DNA of 32,415 bases from the NCBI RefSeq assembly GCF_021531665.1, contig NZ_JADYUH010000029.1:1-32415 (forward strand), written 5' to 3'. The position numbers were made by a program, and so were the translations under genes. Each line of letters starts with the position of its first letter. Position 1 is the stretch's first letter. Positions 7,768-16,104 of this stretch are shown piece by piece. A model generated the notes under the pieces. It was not told the origin of the DNA, searched no databases, and saw only the letters and a list, made by a program, of their open reading frames with translations. Source of the DNA: Prevotellamassilia timonensis. Its GTDB lineage: Bacteria; Bacteroidota; Bacteroidia; Bacteroidales; Bacteroidaceae.

Positions 7768-8850
7768 ATGACATCCCCTTCTCCCAAGCCTCCCCGCGAA
7801 TCCAATTTTGAACTGCTCCGACTCGTCGCCATGGCGATGGTGCTCATCCTGCACGCTGATTTTCTCAGTCTCGGCGAACCCTCCCACGCTCTGTTCTCCC
7901 GCGACGCTTTGGCGTTTTCCGGAAGAGCCTTTTGGGAGTTTCTCGCCCTGCCCGCCGTCAATCTCTTCGTCCTCATCTCCGGCTGGTTCGGCATCCGCCC
8001 GTCGTGGCGCGGCGCACTCAACCTCCTCTTCACCGTCTTCTTCTTCAACCTCCTGGCAGGCGTTGTGCTGACCGTTTGCGGCGAGTCTTTCGAGACGGGC
8101 GATTTCTTGAAAAGCCTCTATCCCTGCGGCGGACTTTGGTTCATTCAAAGCTATCTGCTGCTGTTCATTCTCTCGCCCGTGCTCAACGCCTTCATTGCGA
8201 GTGCCGACCGTTCAACGATGGAGCGTCTGCTTCTTGCCTTCTTCGCGTCGGCATTCCTGCTGGGCTGGATGCGCAACACCACGGATTTTAGCGATGGCTA
8301 TAGTGTCGTTTGGTTCATGGCGCTCTATCTCTTCGCCCGCTACATGCGCCTCCACCGTCCCGCCTTCACCTGCTTGCCCCGTCCCGTCTGTCTCGGCGCT
8401 TTCCTCGTTTGCACCTTGCTCAACTGCGGTCTCTTCTTCCTCAGCAAACACCCTTCCACCGCCGGAGCGATGAAAGCGTCGGGGATTCAAACCGTGGTCT
8501 ATGAGTCCCCCTTCACTTTTTTGGCAGCCGTTTCCCTCTTCCTTTGGTTTGAGAAATGCCACTTCACCTCCCGCATCGTCAATTTGCTGGCGGCTTCTTC
8601 TCTTTCGATTTATGTCATCCACAAGAATCCGCTGGTCTTCCCCTATTTCAAGGACACGTGTCTCCAAATCTTCGGTGACTTCGACGGTGTCGCCGTTCTC
8701 GCCGTCATGGCGGGCTTCCTCTTGGCAGTGATGGCGGGCAGCCTGTTGCTCGACCAACTCCGCCTTTGGGCGTGGAAGGGATTAGAAAAAGGTGTTGGAG
8801 CACGCTTCGCTCTGCCCCAAAAAGACGAACGGTCAAAAAAGAAAAGTTAG
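7768..8850 (+). CDS. Acyltransferase 3 family membrane protein
   Basis: The 360-residue protein is very hydrophobic, with about ten probable membrane spans. It opens with the family signature NFELLRLVAMAMVLILHADF (about 13-32), containing the R and H of the OafA/acyltransferase-3 active-site region. Such enzymes acetylate or acylate surface sugars, lipids or antibiotics at the inner membrane. The acceptor is unknown and no glycan cluster is adjacent. I chose the ATG at 7768 because the signature then sits at the usual distance from the N terminus; ATG 7735 and TTG 7717 are in frame but would run through dispersed element A. The C-terminal tail is basic. A second family member lies at 22182-23219. 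Confidence 0.88.
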   Translation: MTSPSPKPPRESNFELLRLVAMAMVLILHADFLSLGEPSHALFSRDALAFSGRAFWEFLALPAVNLFVLISGWFGIRPSWRGALNLLFTVFFFNLLAGVVLTVCGESFETGDFLKSLYPCGGLWFIQSYLLLFILSPVLNAFIASADRSTMERLLLAFFASAFLLGWMRNTTDFSDGYSVVWFMALYLFARYMRLHRPAFTCLPRPVCLGAFLVCTLLNCGLFFLSKHPSTAGAMKASGIQTVVYESPFTFLAAVSLFLWFEKCHFTSRIVNLLAASSLSIYVIHKNPLVFPYFKDTCLQIFGDFDGVAVLAVMAGFLLAVMAGSLLLDQLRLWAWKGLEKGVGARFALPQKDERSKKKS

Positions 8851-8892
8851 GTGTCGGAGGGTAAGAAAGTCTGAGGAGCGCGGAATCGCCTT

Positions 8893-9149
8893 GCCGCTGT
8901 GTAGGGTTTGATGTCACTCCGTTTCAACGCTACACTATACATAAATAAAGGGGGTAAGAAAAAACTATACAACTCTACACAAGGCCGACAAAGAACCCTA
9001 CATTGCACTGATTCTCTGTTAGTTGTGAATGTATAGTTTGTGCTCCAAACTATACACAAACTATACATTAAACCCTACATTGAACCTTACACAGCGAGCG
9101 TTTCAAACCCTACACTGCGAGCGTCCAAAACCCTACACTGAACCCAGCA
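8893..9149 (+). repeat. Degenerate AAACCCTACA repeats
   Basis: The 915-base gap between the acyltransferase and asd (8851-9765) has no credible gene. In this part the word AACCCTACA plus T or C and TG recurs at about 8994, 9071, 9106 and 9129, with a variant GAACCTTACACAG at 9083 and an inverted copy GTGTAGGGTTTG at 8899-8910. The last three copies have a period near 23 bases and share GCGAGCG. Several ACTATACA words are interspersed. It is a decaying tandem repeat or a cluster of protein sites. Confidence 0.5.
9030..9067. repeat. 11-bp palindrome plus third direct copy
   Basis: TGTATAGTTTG at 9030-9040 faces its exact complement CAAACTATACA at 9046-9056 across a 5-base gap. A second CAAACTATACA follows at once at 9057-9067. 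This inverted-plus-direct arrangement is typical of an operator or a small hairpin, but no gene starts close by in either direction (the nearest start is more than 1 kb away). Confidence 0.6.
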
Positions 9150-9176
9150 CGGAACCTCATGTTGAAGTTTGAAAAG

Positions 9177-9196
9177 CCCTTCCCTTTAGGGAGGGG
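9177..9196. repeat. CCCTTCCCT/AGGGAGGGG hairpin
   Basis: CCCTTCCCT, TT, AGGGAGGGG form a near-perfect small hairpin followed by TTGGGGTAGGC. From memory, strings of this kind occur dispersed in many bacterial genomes; I cannot verify this here. It lies in non-coding DNA and may be a remnant of such an element. Confidence 0.4.
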
Positions 9197-9317
9197 TTGG
9201 GGTAGGCTTCCGCCCAAAAAACCAACAATTTTGAGCGTTTTTTCGGCGATTCGACATTAACATTTTTAACCTTCGGGAACACTTTTCGCCTCCCAATTTT
9301 GCCTACTCGGCGCGTAG

Positions 9318-9403
9318 TTTTACTTAGGAGCGCACCTAAGTAAAATTAGAAGAAGGCAAATTTAAATTAGAAGAAGGCAAATTTTTCCTGGATGCGCTCC
9401 TAA
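9318..9403 (+). other. Two mutually exclusive hairpins with direct repeat
   Basis: TTTTACTTAGG (9318-9328) pairs perfectly with CCTAAGTAAAA (9335-9345) around AGCGCA. An overlapping segment TTAGGAGCGCA (9324-9334) is the exact complement of TGCGCTCCTAA (9393-9403). Only one of these stems can form at a time. Between them AAATTAGAAGAAGGCAAATT occurs twice in tandem (about 9343-9383). No open reading frame uses the region. It may be a structured RNA, an attenuator-like switch, or nested mobile-element debris. Confidence 0.45.
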
Positions 9404-9670
9404 ATCCCTGTTTTTAAAGGGAAAGTGACGAAAAAAGGGGGAAGCCGAGGCTCCTCCCATATCTCTATACAAATATAATACATTTCATCGCCAAAAGCAA
9501 GAAGTGTTAAAACCGAAAAAGGGCGTTGGGTGTGGAAAATTTTGGAGGCGGTGTGTCATAATAGCCAATCTGCCCGCTTACACTTTTGAGACCGCCCAAA
9601 AAAGACCCTTCGTTTTGAAAAAACTCCCCGTCGTGTTGTTCCCCCACGACAGCCGTGCGTACAAGAAAAG

Positions 9671-9706
9671 TGTTCTCAGAACGGACGAACCGATTCTGAG
9701 AACACC
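9671..9706 (-). terminator. Terminator downstream of asd
   Basis: GTGTTCTCAGAA (9671-9682) and TTCTGAGAACAC (9695-9706) form a perfect 12-bp stem with a 12-base loop. On the minus strand the hairpin is followed by TTTTCTTG. It lies 60 bases past the asd stop codon. Confidence 0.7.
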
Positions 9707-9765
9707 AGGAAAACAAATAATAATATAACCGTTATGTGATTACAAAAGGATGTCGGGCTGCGGCG

Positions 9766-10776
9766 TCACTTCACGTTGCCGACTTTGATGAGGTATTCGG
9801 CAATTTGAACGGCGTTGAGGGCTGCGCCCTTGCGAATCTGGTCGCTGACGAGCCAGAGCGTCAAGCCGTTGGGGTTGGCGAGGTCTTTGCGGATGCGACC
9901 TACATAGACGGGGTCTTTTCCGGCGAGGAAGAGGGGCATGGGATATTCCTTCTTCTCGGGGTTGTCCATCAGGACGAGGCCTTCGCCTTCGGCAACTGCC
10001 TTGCGGACGTCTGCCACTTCCAGGGGCTCTTCCGTTTCGACCCAGATGGCTTCGGAGTGGGAGCGGAGCGAGGGGACGCGCACACAGGTGGCAGAGGTGA
10101 GGCAGTCGGTGTGCATGATTTTCTTCGTCTCGTGGAACATCTTCATCTCCTCCTTCGTGTAGCCGTTCTCTTGGAAGACGTCAATCTGAGGAATGACGTT
10201 GAAGGCGAGTTGATAGGCGAACTTTTGGACGGTGGGTTCTTCGCCCGCCAAGACTTGACGATACTGCTCCATGAGTTCGTCCATGGCAGCCTGACCTGCT
10301 CCGCTGGCAGCCTGATAGGAGGCTACGTGGACGCGTTTGATGTGGGAGAGGTTCTCGATGGCTTGGAGTGCGACGACCATCATGATGGTGGTGCAGTTAG
10401 GGTTGGCGATGATGCCGCGGGGACGGTTCAGCGCATCGGCGGCGTTGCACTCGGGCACGACGAGAGGCACGTCCTCGTCCATGCGGAAGGCGGAGGAGTT
10501 GTCAATCATGACGGCACCGAAGCGAGTGATGTCGGCTGCAAACTCTTTGGAAGTGCCTGCGCCGGCGGAGGTGAAGGCGATGTCCACGTCTTTGAAGTCG
10601 TCGTTGTGCTGGAGCAGTTTCACTTCCACTTCCTTACCGCGGAATACATATTTTCGTCCTGCGCTTCGCTCTGAACCGAAGAGCAACAGATTGTCGATGG
10701 GGAACTCACGTTCTGCAAGTACGCGCAGAAATTCTTGACCTACGGCGCCACTGGCACCCACAATAGCAACATTCAT
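9766..10776 (-). CDS. asd: Aspartate-semialdehyde dehydrogenase
   Basis: The enzyme reduces aspartyl phosphate to aspartate semialdehyde with NADPH, feeding lysine/diaminopimelate, threonine and methionine synthesis. The 336-residue protein has the N-terminal Rossmann motif [10 protein letters not shown] (7-16). The catalytic cysteine C128 lies in NPNCTT, Q155 in [11 protein letters not shown], and the acid/base histidine H240 in [11 protein letters not shown]. Length and motifs are normal for the bacterial family. It stands alone on its strand, with a terminator below and a TAATTTTG promoter box 113 bases above the ATG. Confidence 0.97.
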   Translation of the reverse strand: MNVAIVGASGAVGQEFLRVLAEREFPIDNLLLFGSERSAGRKYVFRGKEVEVKLLQHNDDFKDVDIAFTSAGAGTSKEFAADITRFGAVMIDNSSAFRMDEDVPLVVPECNAADALNRPRGIIANPNCTTIMMVVALQAIENLSHIKRVHVASYQAASGAGQAAMDELMEQYRQVLAGEEPTVQKFAYQLAFNVIPQIDVFQENGYTKEEMKMFHETKKIMHTDCLTSATCVRVPSLRSHSEAIWVETEEPLEVADVRKAVAEGEGLVLMDNPEKKEYPMPLFLAGKDPVYVGRIRKDLANPNGLTLWLVSDQIRKGAALNAVQIAEYLIKVGNVK

Positions 10777-10888
10777 GAGATTTTGGATGTTTTGAACCGG
10801 AACGACTTGCCACGTTTTGTGACCGAAGGAGATGCTCCTTGCTTTGCGGTCTGTCCGGTTTGGTGATGGATTTTCTCTTTTTGCGCGG

Positions 10889-10896
10889 CAAAATTA
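10889..10896 (-). promoter_or_regulatory. -7 box TAATTTTG before asd
   Basis: TAATTTTG on the minus strand matches TAnnTTTG exactly, 113 bases upstream of the asd ATG. No standard -33 element is evident. Confidence 0.5.
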
Positions 10897-10970
10897 CAAT
10901 GTTTTTTTCATTTGTGTCGCATAATGAACGATTTCCGCACCGCGGGCCGAACAGAATGCAGGATATTTTG

Positions 10971-10978
10971 TAGTTTTG
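10971..10978 (+). promoter_or_regulatory. -7 box TAGTTTTG reading into octamer array
   Basis: TAGTTTTG on the plus strand is an exact TAnnTTTG match, 75 bases upstream of the second octamer array. If used, it would give the antiporter gene a leader of roughly 470 bases that is almost entirely octamer repeat. Confidence 0.4.
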
Positions 10979-11054
10979 CAAGCAAAAATACAGGCTTAAG
11001 CGTTGAGCAACGGCGCAAGTTTCCCCCAATCCCTGCACTGCCTCGCAGCGCCTA

Positions 11055-11443
11055 CTCTTAGTCTTTTAGTCTTTTATACTTTTAGTCTTTTAGTCTTTTA
11101 GTCTTTTAGTCTTTTAGTCTTTTAGTCTTTTAGTCTTTTAGTCTTTTAGTCTCTTAGTCTCTTAGTCTCTTAGTCTCTTAGTCTTTTAGTCTTTTAGTCT
11201 TTTAGTCTCTCAGTCTCTCAGTCTCTCAGTCTCTCAGTCTTTTAGTCTCTTAGTCTTTTAGTCTCTCAGTCTTTTAGTCTTTTAGTCTTTTAGTCTTTTA
11301 GTCTTTTAGTCTCTTAGTCTCTTAGTCTTTTAGTCTCTTAGTCTTTTAGTCTTTTAGTCTTTTAGTCTCTCAGTCTTTTAGTCTCTTAGTCTCTTAGTCT
11401 TTTAGTCTCTCAGTCTTTTAGTCTCTTAGTCTTTTAGTCTTTC
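11055..11443 (+). repeat. Octamer tandem array upstream of antiporter gene
   Basis: About 49 units of an 8-bp repeat, TCTTTTAG with variants TCTCTTAG and TCTCTCAG, run without interruption from 11055 to 11443. They end 12 bases before the GTG start of the antiporter gene. Variants occur in short homogeneous runs, as expected from slippage or unequal exchange. One two-unit segment (TCTTTTATACTTTTAG) carries point changes but keeps the 8-bp frame. In gene sense the CTCTTAGT variant is shared with the array before porX, and both arrays are pyrimidine-rich in the sense strand. Every frame meets the TAG of the unit within 24 bases, so the array is not coding in this direction. Confidence 0.97.
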
Positions 11444-11455
11444 ACTCCTTTCCCC

Positions 11456-13465
11456 GTGCCCATCACAGACCCCACTTGGATATTCTTCATCGTGCTTTCC
11501 ATCATTTTGTTTGCACCGATGCTTTTGGAGCGTTTGCACGTTCCCTCCATTGTGGGCATGATTTTCGCCGGTCTGTTGATAGGTCCGCATGGTTTTCACG
11601 TGTTGGACCGCGACGGCAGTTTTGAGTTGTTTGGAAAGGTCGGAATCTATTATATCATGTTCCTCGCGAGTCTTGAAATGAACCTTCAAGACGTGCAGCG
11701 AATGAAAGTCCGGGCGGGCACGCTCGGGCTACTTGGTTTCATCATCCCCATGCTCATCGGCTTTCTCGCCAACCGTTTCCTGTTGGGTTTCGGCGTGGCG
11801 GCAGCAGTGCTGATGGCGGCGATGTATGCCTCCCACACGCTCATTTCCTATCCCATCATCCTCCGCTACGGTCTCTCGCGTCTCCCCGCCGTGAACATCG
11901 CCGTCGGCGGCACGATTGTGGCAGACACGCTGACGTTGCTCGTGCTGGCAGTGGTGGGCGGTATGTTCAAAGAAAACGTCTCGGGCTGGACCTGGGTTTG
12001 GCTGGTGGTCAAAGTGATTCTCCTCGGTCTGCTCATCATCTACGCCTTCCCGCGGCTCGGACGCTGGTTCTTCCGTCGCTACGATGAGAGCGTTGTGCAA
12101 TATGTCTTCGTGTTGGTTCTCGTCTTCCTCGGCGCCGGTCTGATGGAGTTCGTCGGCATGGAAGGCATCCTCGGTGCGTTCCTCGTGGGCATCGTGCTCA
12201 ACCGTCTCATACCTCCCTCTTCTCCGTTGATGAGCCACATCGAGTTCGTCGGCAACGCCCTCTTCATCCCCTATTTCCTCATCGGCGTTGGCATGCTCAT
12301 CAACCTCAACGCCTTGGTCAGCCATGCCGAAGCGTGGGTCGTGGCGCTCGTCATGATTGCCGTCGGGCTTTTCACGAAATGGCTGGCGGCATATACGACT
12401 CAGCGGGTGTTTCGCATGAGCACGGACGAGGGTTGGCTGATGTATGGGCTGACCGGCTCCCGTGCCGCAGCCACACTGGCTGTGGTGTTGGTCGGCTATA
12501 AAATCATTCAGCCCGACGGCTCCCGCCTCTTGGGTGAGGAAGTGCTGAACGGCGCCATGTTGCTCATCCTCGTCACCTGCGTTTGCAGTTCGCTCATCAC
12601 CGAGCGTGTGGCACGGAGGCTGGCGATGAACCGCCACACCGAAGTGAGCGACGAAAGTGCCGTTTTGCCCGCTGATCGTCTTCTCATAGCGGTCAATAAT
12701 CCCGACACGGTGGGGACTTTGGTCAGTCTTGCCCTTCTGCTTCGCCGTCCCCGCTCCGCCTCGCCGCTCATTGCACTCAATGTGGTGTTGGAGGACGACC
12801 CCTCCGCCCGACAGAGCGGATTGACGCAACTGCAACGCGCTGAGAAGATGGCTGCCGCCGCCCACGTCAGGATGCAGTCCTACAGTCGCTGGTCGGTCAA
12901 CGTGGTCAGCGGCATCAGTCACACGGTCAAGGAGAATGCCGTTTCAGACCTCGTCGTCGGTTTGCACCAAAAAGAGAAACTCGTGGACGCCTTCTTTGGA
13001 AAACTCGGGACAGACCTGCTTGCCTCCGTGGAACGTCAAATCTTCATCTATCGTGGCACGATTCCCCTCAACACGGTGCGTCGTCTTCACGTGCTCATCC
13101 CTCGCAAGGCACAGTTTGAACCCGGTTTCTCGGGTTGGGTGGAACGGCTCGCCCTGCTCGCCAGACAACTGAGTTGTCCGGTGGATGTCTATAGCGGAAA
13201 AGAAACACTGCAGGCTTTGCGCCACTACGGCGAGACGCACGGCAGTCGCATCGACCCGCGCTATCACGACTTTGTCTCCTGGTCCGACCTCCTTCCCTTG
13301 GCGCACGCCGTGCGGCAGGACGAGATGGCGGTGTTTGTCTGTGCCCGCCGCGGCACCATATCCTTCCAAAACTATCTTGACCGCCTGCCCGTTCAAATTG
13401 AGCGCTACTTCTCCATGCGCAACATCCTCTTTGTCTATCCCGCCCAAAAGAGCGTGAGATTGTGA
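11456..13465 (+). CDS. CPA2-type cation/proton antiporter
   Basis: The protein has 669 residues. About residues 1-400 hold the 12-13 hydrophobic spans of a Na+/H+ exchanger (KefB/NapA type), including LEMNLQDVQRM and the core GGTIVADTLTLL with an acidic transport residue, then GAFLVGIVLNRLIP. About residues 420-669 form a cytosolic region with weak universal-stress-protein character (ADRLLIAVNNPDTVGTLVSL, VSDLVVGLHQKEKLVDAFFG). It probably exchanges Na+ or K+ for protons at the inner membrane. The start is GTG at 11456; the next in-frame ATG (MIFAGLLIG) is inside the first spans. The 5' side is the octamer array, so array length could affect expression. It converges with kbl. Confidence 0.88.
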   Translation: MPITDPTWIFFIVLSIILFAPMLLERLHVPSIVGMIFAGLLIGPHGFHVLDRDGSFELFGKVGIYYIMFLASLEMNLQDVQRMKVRAGTLGLLGFIIPMLIGFLANRFLLGFGVAAAVLMAAMYASHTLISYPIILRYGLSRLPAVNIAVGGTIVADTLTLLVLAVVGGMFKENVSGWTWVWLVVKVILLGLLIIYAFPRLGRWFFRRYDESVVQYVFVLVLVFLGAGLMEFVGMEGILGAFLVGIVLNRLIPPSSPLMSHIEFVGNALFIPYFLIGVGMLINLNALVSHAEAWVVALVMIAVGLFTKWLAAYTTQRVFRMSTDEGWLMYGLTGSRAAATLAVVLVGYKIIQPDGSRLLGEEVLNGAMLLILVTCVCSSLITERVARRLAMNRHTEVSDESAVLPADRLLIAVNNPDTVGTLVSLALLLRRPRSASPLIALNVVLEDDPSARQSGLTQLQRAEKMAAAAHVRMQSYSRWSVNVVSGISHTVKENAVSDLVVGLHQKEKLVDAFFGKLGTDLLASVERQIFIYRGTIPLNTVRRLHVLIPRKAQFEPGFSGWVERLALLARQLSCPVDVYSGKETLQALRHYGETHGSRIDPRYHDFVSWSDLLPLAHAVRQDEMAVFVCARRGTISFQNYLDRLPVQIERYFSMRNILFVYPAQKSVRL

Positions 13466-13527
13466 GAAAGATGAACATGAGGGTCAAATGAGCCATGAAT
13501 CCTCTGACACAGTTTCCACAAAAAGCA

Positions 13528-13564
13528 GCACCCCGCCACAAGAATCTATCTTGCAGCGGGGTGC
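13528..13564 (-). terminator. Terminator downstream of kbl
   Basis: GCACCCCGC (13528-13536) pairs with GCGGGGTGC (13556-13564), and inside it CAAGA pairs with TCTTG. On the minus strand the stem is followed by TGCTTTTTG. It lies in the 171-base gap between convergent antiporter and kbl genes and would mainly serve kbl. Confidence 0.75.
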
Positions 13565-13636
13565 AGTTGGTTATGGGTGGCAGTTGAACTTTTGCGTCTT
13601 ATTCTTGGTTCAAACGCTCCGTTCTTTCTCGTTTGC

Positions 13637-14824
13637 TCATTTCAGCACGCCGAGTTCTTTGCCCACTTTGATGAAGGCGGCGATGCACTTGTCGAGGTGT
13701 TCGCGTTCGTGACCTGCAGAAATCTGGACGCGGATGCGAGCCTGGTCCTTCGGAACGACGGGATAGTAGAATCCGGTGACGTAGATTCCTTCTTCCTGCA
13801 TCTTGCGAGCGTAGTCCTGAGAGAGTTTAGCGTCGTAGAGCATGACGGCGCAGATGGCGCTCTGTGTCGGTTTGATGTCAAAGCCTGCAGCCATCATCTT
13901 GTCGCGGAAATAGTTCACGTTCTCGACGAGTTTGTCGTGGAGCGCGTTGCTTTCTCCCAAAATCTTGAAGGTTTCAAGGGCAGCACCGACGATGCCGGGA
14001 GCCACGGAGTTGGAGAAGAGGTAGGGGCGACTGCGCTGACGGAGCATGTCGATGATTTCCTTGCGACCGGTGGTGAAACCGCCCATGGCGCCGCCGAAAG
14101 CCTTGCCGAGAGTGCCGGTGTAGATGTCCACGCGACCGTAGGTTCCGAAGAATTCGCTGACGCCGTGTCCGGTGGGACCAACGACACCTGCAGAGTGGCT
14201 TTCATCCACCATGACGAGTGCGTCATATTTCTCAGCCAGGTCGCAGATTTTGTCCATCGGCGCCACGTTTCCGTCCATGGAGAAGACGCCGTCGGTGACG
14301 ATGATGCGGAAGCGCTGTTCCTGTGCTGCCTGGAGTTGGCGTTCGAGGTCTTCCATGTCGGCGTTGGCGTAGCGGTAGCGTTTTGCTTTGCAGAGGCGCA
14401 CGCCGTCAATGATGGAAGCGTGGTTGAGGGCGTCGGAGATGATGGCGTCGTCGGCAGTGAGGAGCGGTTCGAAGACACCGCCGTTGGCATCAAAGCAAGC
14501 GGCATAGAGGATGGTGTCCTCGGTGTGGAAATAGTCAGAGATGGCTTTCTCGAGTTCTTTGTGTACATCCTGCGTGCCGCAGATGAAGCGCACGCTGGAC
14601 ATGCCGTAGCCTCTGCGGTCCATCATGTCTTTCGCAGCCTGAATGAGGCGGGGATGGTTGGAGAGTCCGAGGTAGTTGTTTGCACAGAAGTTGAGCACTT
14701 CGTTGCCTTTCACTTGGATGGCTGCCTGCTGGGCGCCTTCAATCAGACGTTCTTCTTTGTAGAGACCTGCCTGCTTGATGTCCTCCAGTTCTTTCTGGAG
14801 ATGTGCTTGGAATTTACCGTACAT
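13637..14824 (-). CDS. kbl: Glycine C-acetyltransferase (2-amino-3-ketobutyrate CoA ligase)
   Basis: This PLP enzyme cleaves 2-amino-3-oxobutyrate with CoA to glycine and acetyl-CoA. The 395-residue protein has the alpha-oxoamine synthase fold: NFCANNYLGLSNHP near 45-58, the cofactor-ring region FDANGGVFEP, D207 in VMVDESHSAG and the Schiff-base lysine K241 in TGTLGKAFGGAMGG. Length equals that of the Escherichia coli enzyme. The gene diverges from the threonine dehydrogenase gene at 15053, which makes its substrate, so the pair forms the threonine-to-glycine route. KBL rather than serine palmitoyltransferase or BioF is supported by this context. A -7-like TTCCTTTG lies at 14940-14947 on the minus strand. 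Confidence 0.95.
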   Translation of the reverse strand: MYGKFQAHLQKELEDIKQAGLYKEERLIEGAQQAAIQVKGNEVLNFCANNYLGLSNHPRLIQAAKDMMDRRGYGMSSVRFICGTQDVHKELEKAISDYFHTEDTILYAACFDANGGVFEPLLTADDAIISDALNHASIIDGVRLCKAKRYRYANADMEDLERQLQAAQEQRFRIIVTDGVFSMDGNVAPMDKICDLAEKYDALVMVDESHSAGVVGPTGHGVSEFFGTYGRVDIYTGTLGKAFGGAMGGFTTGRKEIIDMLRQRSRPYLFSNSVAPGIVGAALETFKILGESNALHDKLVENVNYFRDKMMAAGFDIKPTQSAICAVMLYDAKLSQDYARKMQEEGIYVTGFYYPVVPKDQARIRVQISAGHEREHLDKCIAAFIKVGKELGVLK

Positions 14825-14939
14825 AATAAAGTATATATAAGGAATAGAATATGGTTCGAGTTTTTCGCTCTTTTCCGTTTTTTTCGCGAGAGAGGGCTGT
14901 TTTTTGCGGTCTGAGAAACGAAAGTTCCGTTCTCTCCCG

Positions 14940-14947
14940 CAAAGGAA
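14940..14947 (-). promoter_or_regulatory. Possible -7 box before kbl
   Basis: TTCCTTTG on the minus strand has one mismatch to TAnnTTTG and lies 116 bases upstream of the kbl ATG. With the box at 15003 it would make a divergent promoter region for the two threonine-degradation genes. The leader ends in TTCCTTATATATAC (14831-14844). Confidence 0.35.
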
Positions 14948-15002
14948 CTACATTTTTTGGAAAAATAAATCATGTCTAATTATAAATCTCAAAAAAAGGT
15001 TG

Positions 15003-15010
15003 CACCTTTG
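15003..15010 (+). promoter_or_regulatory. -7 box before threonine dehydrogenase gene
   Basis: CACCTTTG, followed by CACAG, has one mismatch to TAnnTTTG and sits 42 bases before the ATG. The context CACCTTTGCAC is common at Bacteroidota transcription starts. Confidence 0.5.
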
Positions 15011-15052
15011 CACAGAAAAAATTGAACCTACAATCCAATTCTAACTCTAATC

Positions 15053-16009
15053 ATGAAAAATATTCTGGTCATCGGTGCTACAGGCCAAATCGGTTCTGAG
15101 CTGACACTGAAACTTCGTGAGATTTATGGTAACACCCACGTCGTTTGCGGCTACATTCCCAGCGCTAAGCCCCGCGGCGAACTTCGCGAAAGCGGACCTT
15201 TTGAAATCTGCGACGTCACCAATCCCGAACAGATTGCCACTGTTGTGCTCAAACATCATGTAGATACCATCTACAATCTCGCCGCTCTCTTGAGCGTTGT
15301 GGCAGAAGGTCGCCCTCAGCTGGCTTGGAAAATCGGCATCGACGGTCTTTGGAACGTCCTTGAGGTGGCTCGCGAACATGAGTGCGCAGTCTTCACCCCC
15401 AGTTCCATCGGCTCTTTCGGTCCCGAAACACCGCGTAACAATGTGCCACAAGACACCATCCAGCGCCCCACCACCATCTACGGCGTTTCCAAGGTGACCA
15501 CCGAACTCCTCTCTGACTATTACTACAGAAAATATGGTGTGGATACGCGTTCCGTGCGCTTCCCCGGTCTCATTTCCTACGTCACTCCTCCGGGCGGCGG
15601 CACCACGGACTACGCTTGCGACATCTACTACAGCGCCGTGCGAGGCGAGAAGTTCACCTGCCCCATTGGAAAGGGAACCTACATGGACATGATGTATATG
15701 CCTGATGCCCTCCGCGCCTGCGTCGAACTGATGGAAGCAGACCCCTACCGACTCATCCACCGCAACGCCTTCAACATCGCAGCCATGTCCTTTGACCCCG
15801 AAGGTGTCTTCAACGCCATCAAGAAATACAAGCCCGAATTTGAGATGGATTATGACGTGGATCCGCTCAAGCAAGCCAATGCCGACAGCTGGCCAAACAG
15901 TCTCAGCGATGTCGCTGCTCAGCAGGAGTGGGACTGGAAGGCAGAATATGACCTCGACAAGATGACTGTGGACATGCTCGCCAAACTGCGCGAGAAACTC
16001 ATCCGTTGA
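15053..16009 (+). CDS. L-threonine 3-dehydrogenase, SDR (epimerase-like) type
   Basis: The 318-residue protein has an N-terminal NAD-binding motif GATGQIGSEL (8-17) and the extended-SDR catalytic pair Y143 and K147 in YGVSK, with Ser residues in TPSSIGSFGP just before. The sequences NVPQDT, SVRFPGLISY and GGGTTDYA match the threonine dehydrogenases of the short-chain type known from Flavobacterium and other Bacteroidota, rather than the zinc-dependent Tdh of Escherichia coli. It oxidises L-threonine to 2-amino-3-oxobutyrate with NAD+. The divergent neighbour kbl takes the product, which strongly supports this call over a sugar-nucleotide epimerase. Confidence 0.92.
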   Translation: MKNILVIGATGQIGSELTLKLREIYGNTHVVCGYIPSAKPRGELRESGPFEICDVTNPEQIATVVLKHHVDTIYNLAALLSVVAEGRPQLAWKIGIDGLWNVLEVAREHECAVFTPSSIGSFGPETPRNNVPQDTIQRPTTIYGVSKVTTELLSDYYYRKYGVDTRSVRFPGLISYVTPPGGGTTDYACDIYYSAVRGEKFTCPIGKGTYMDMMYMPDALRACVELMEADPYRLIHRNAFNIAAMSFDPEGVFNAIKKYKPEFEMDYDVDPLKQANADSWPNSLSDVAAQQEWDWKAEYDLDKMTVDMLAKLREKLIR

Positions 16010-16046
16010 GAAAATAACTCTTTCGTAACTTTTCTGTTTTTTACGC

Positions 16047-16091
16047 GTGGCGTGGACGTTGCAATTCAAGTGCGTTCGCGCCACTTTTTTT
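16047..16091 (+). terminator. Probable terminator of threonine dehydrogenase gene
   Basis: GTGGCG (16047-16052) pairs with CGCCAC (16079-16084) and is followed by seven T residues. The 26-base loop can fold further (ACG with CGT). It starts 38 bases after the stop codon. Confidence 0.55.
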
Positions 16092-16104
16092 ATGTAGAAT
16101 CAAT

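Noticed and set aside
9504-9728. 74-residue plus-strand frame and an opposing 69-residue frame
   Set aside because: They overlap the asd terminator hairpin and show no recognisable protein features.
13637-14824. Serine palmitoyltransferase or BioF instead of kbl
   Set aside because: The divergent threonine dehydrogenase gene and the overall sequence favour glycine C-acetyltransferase.
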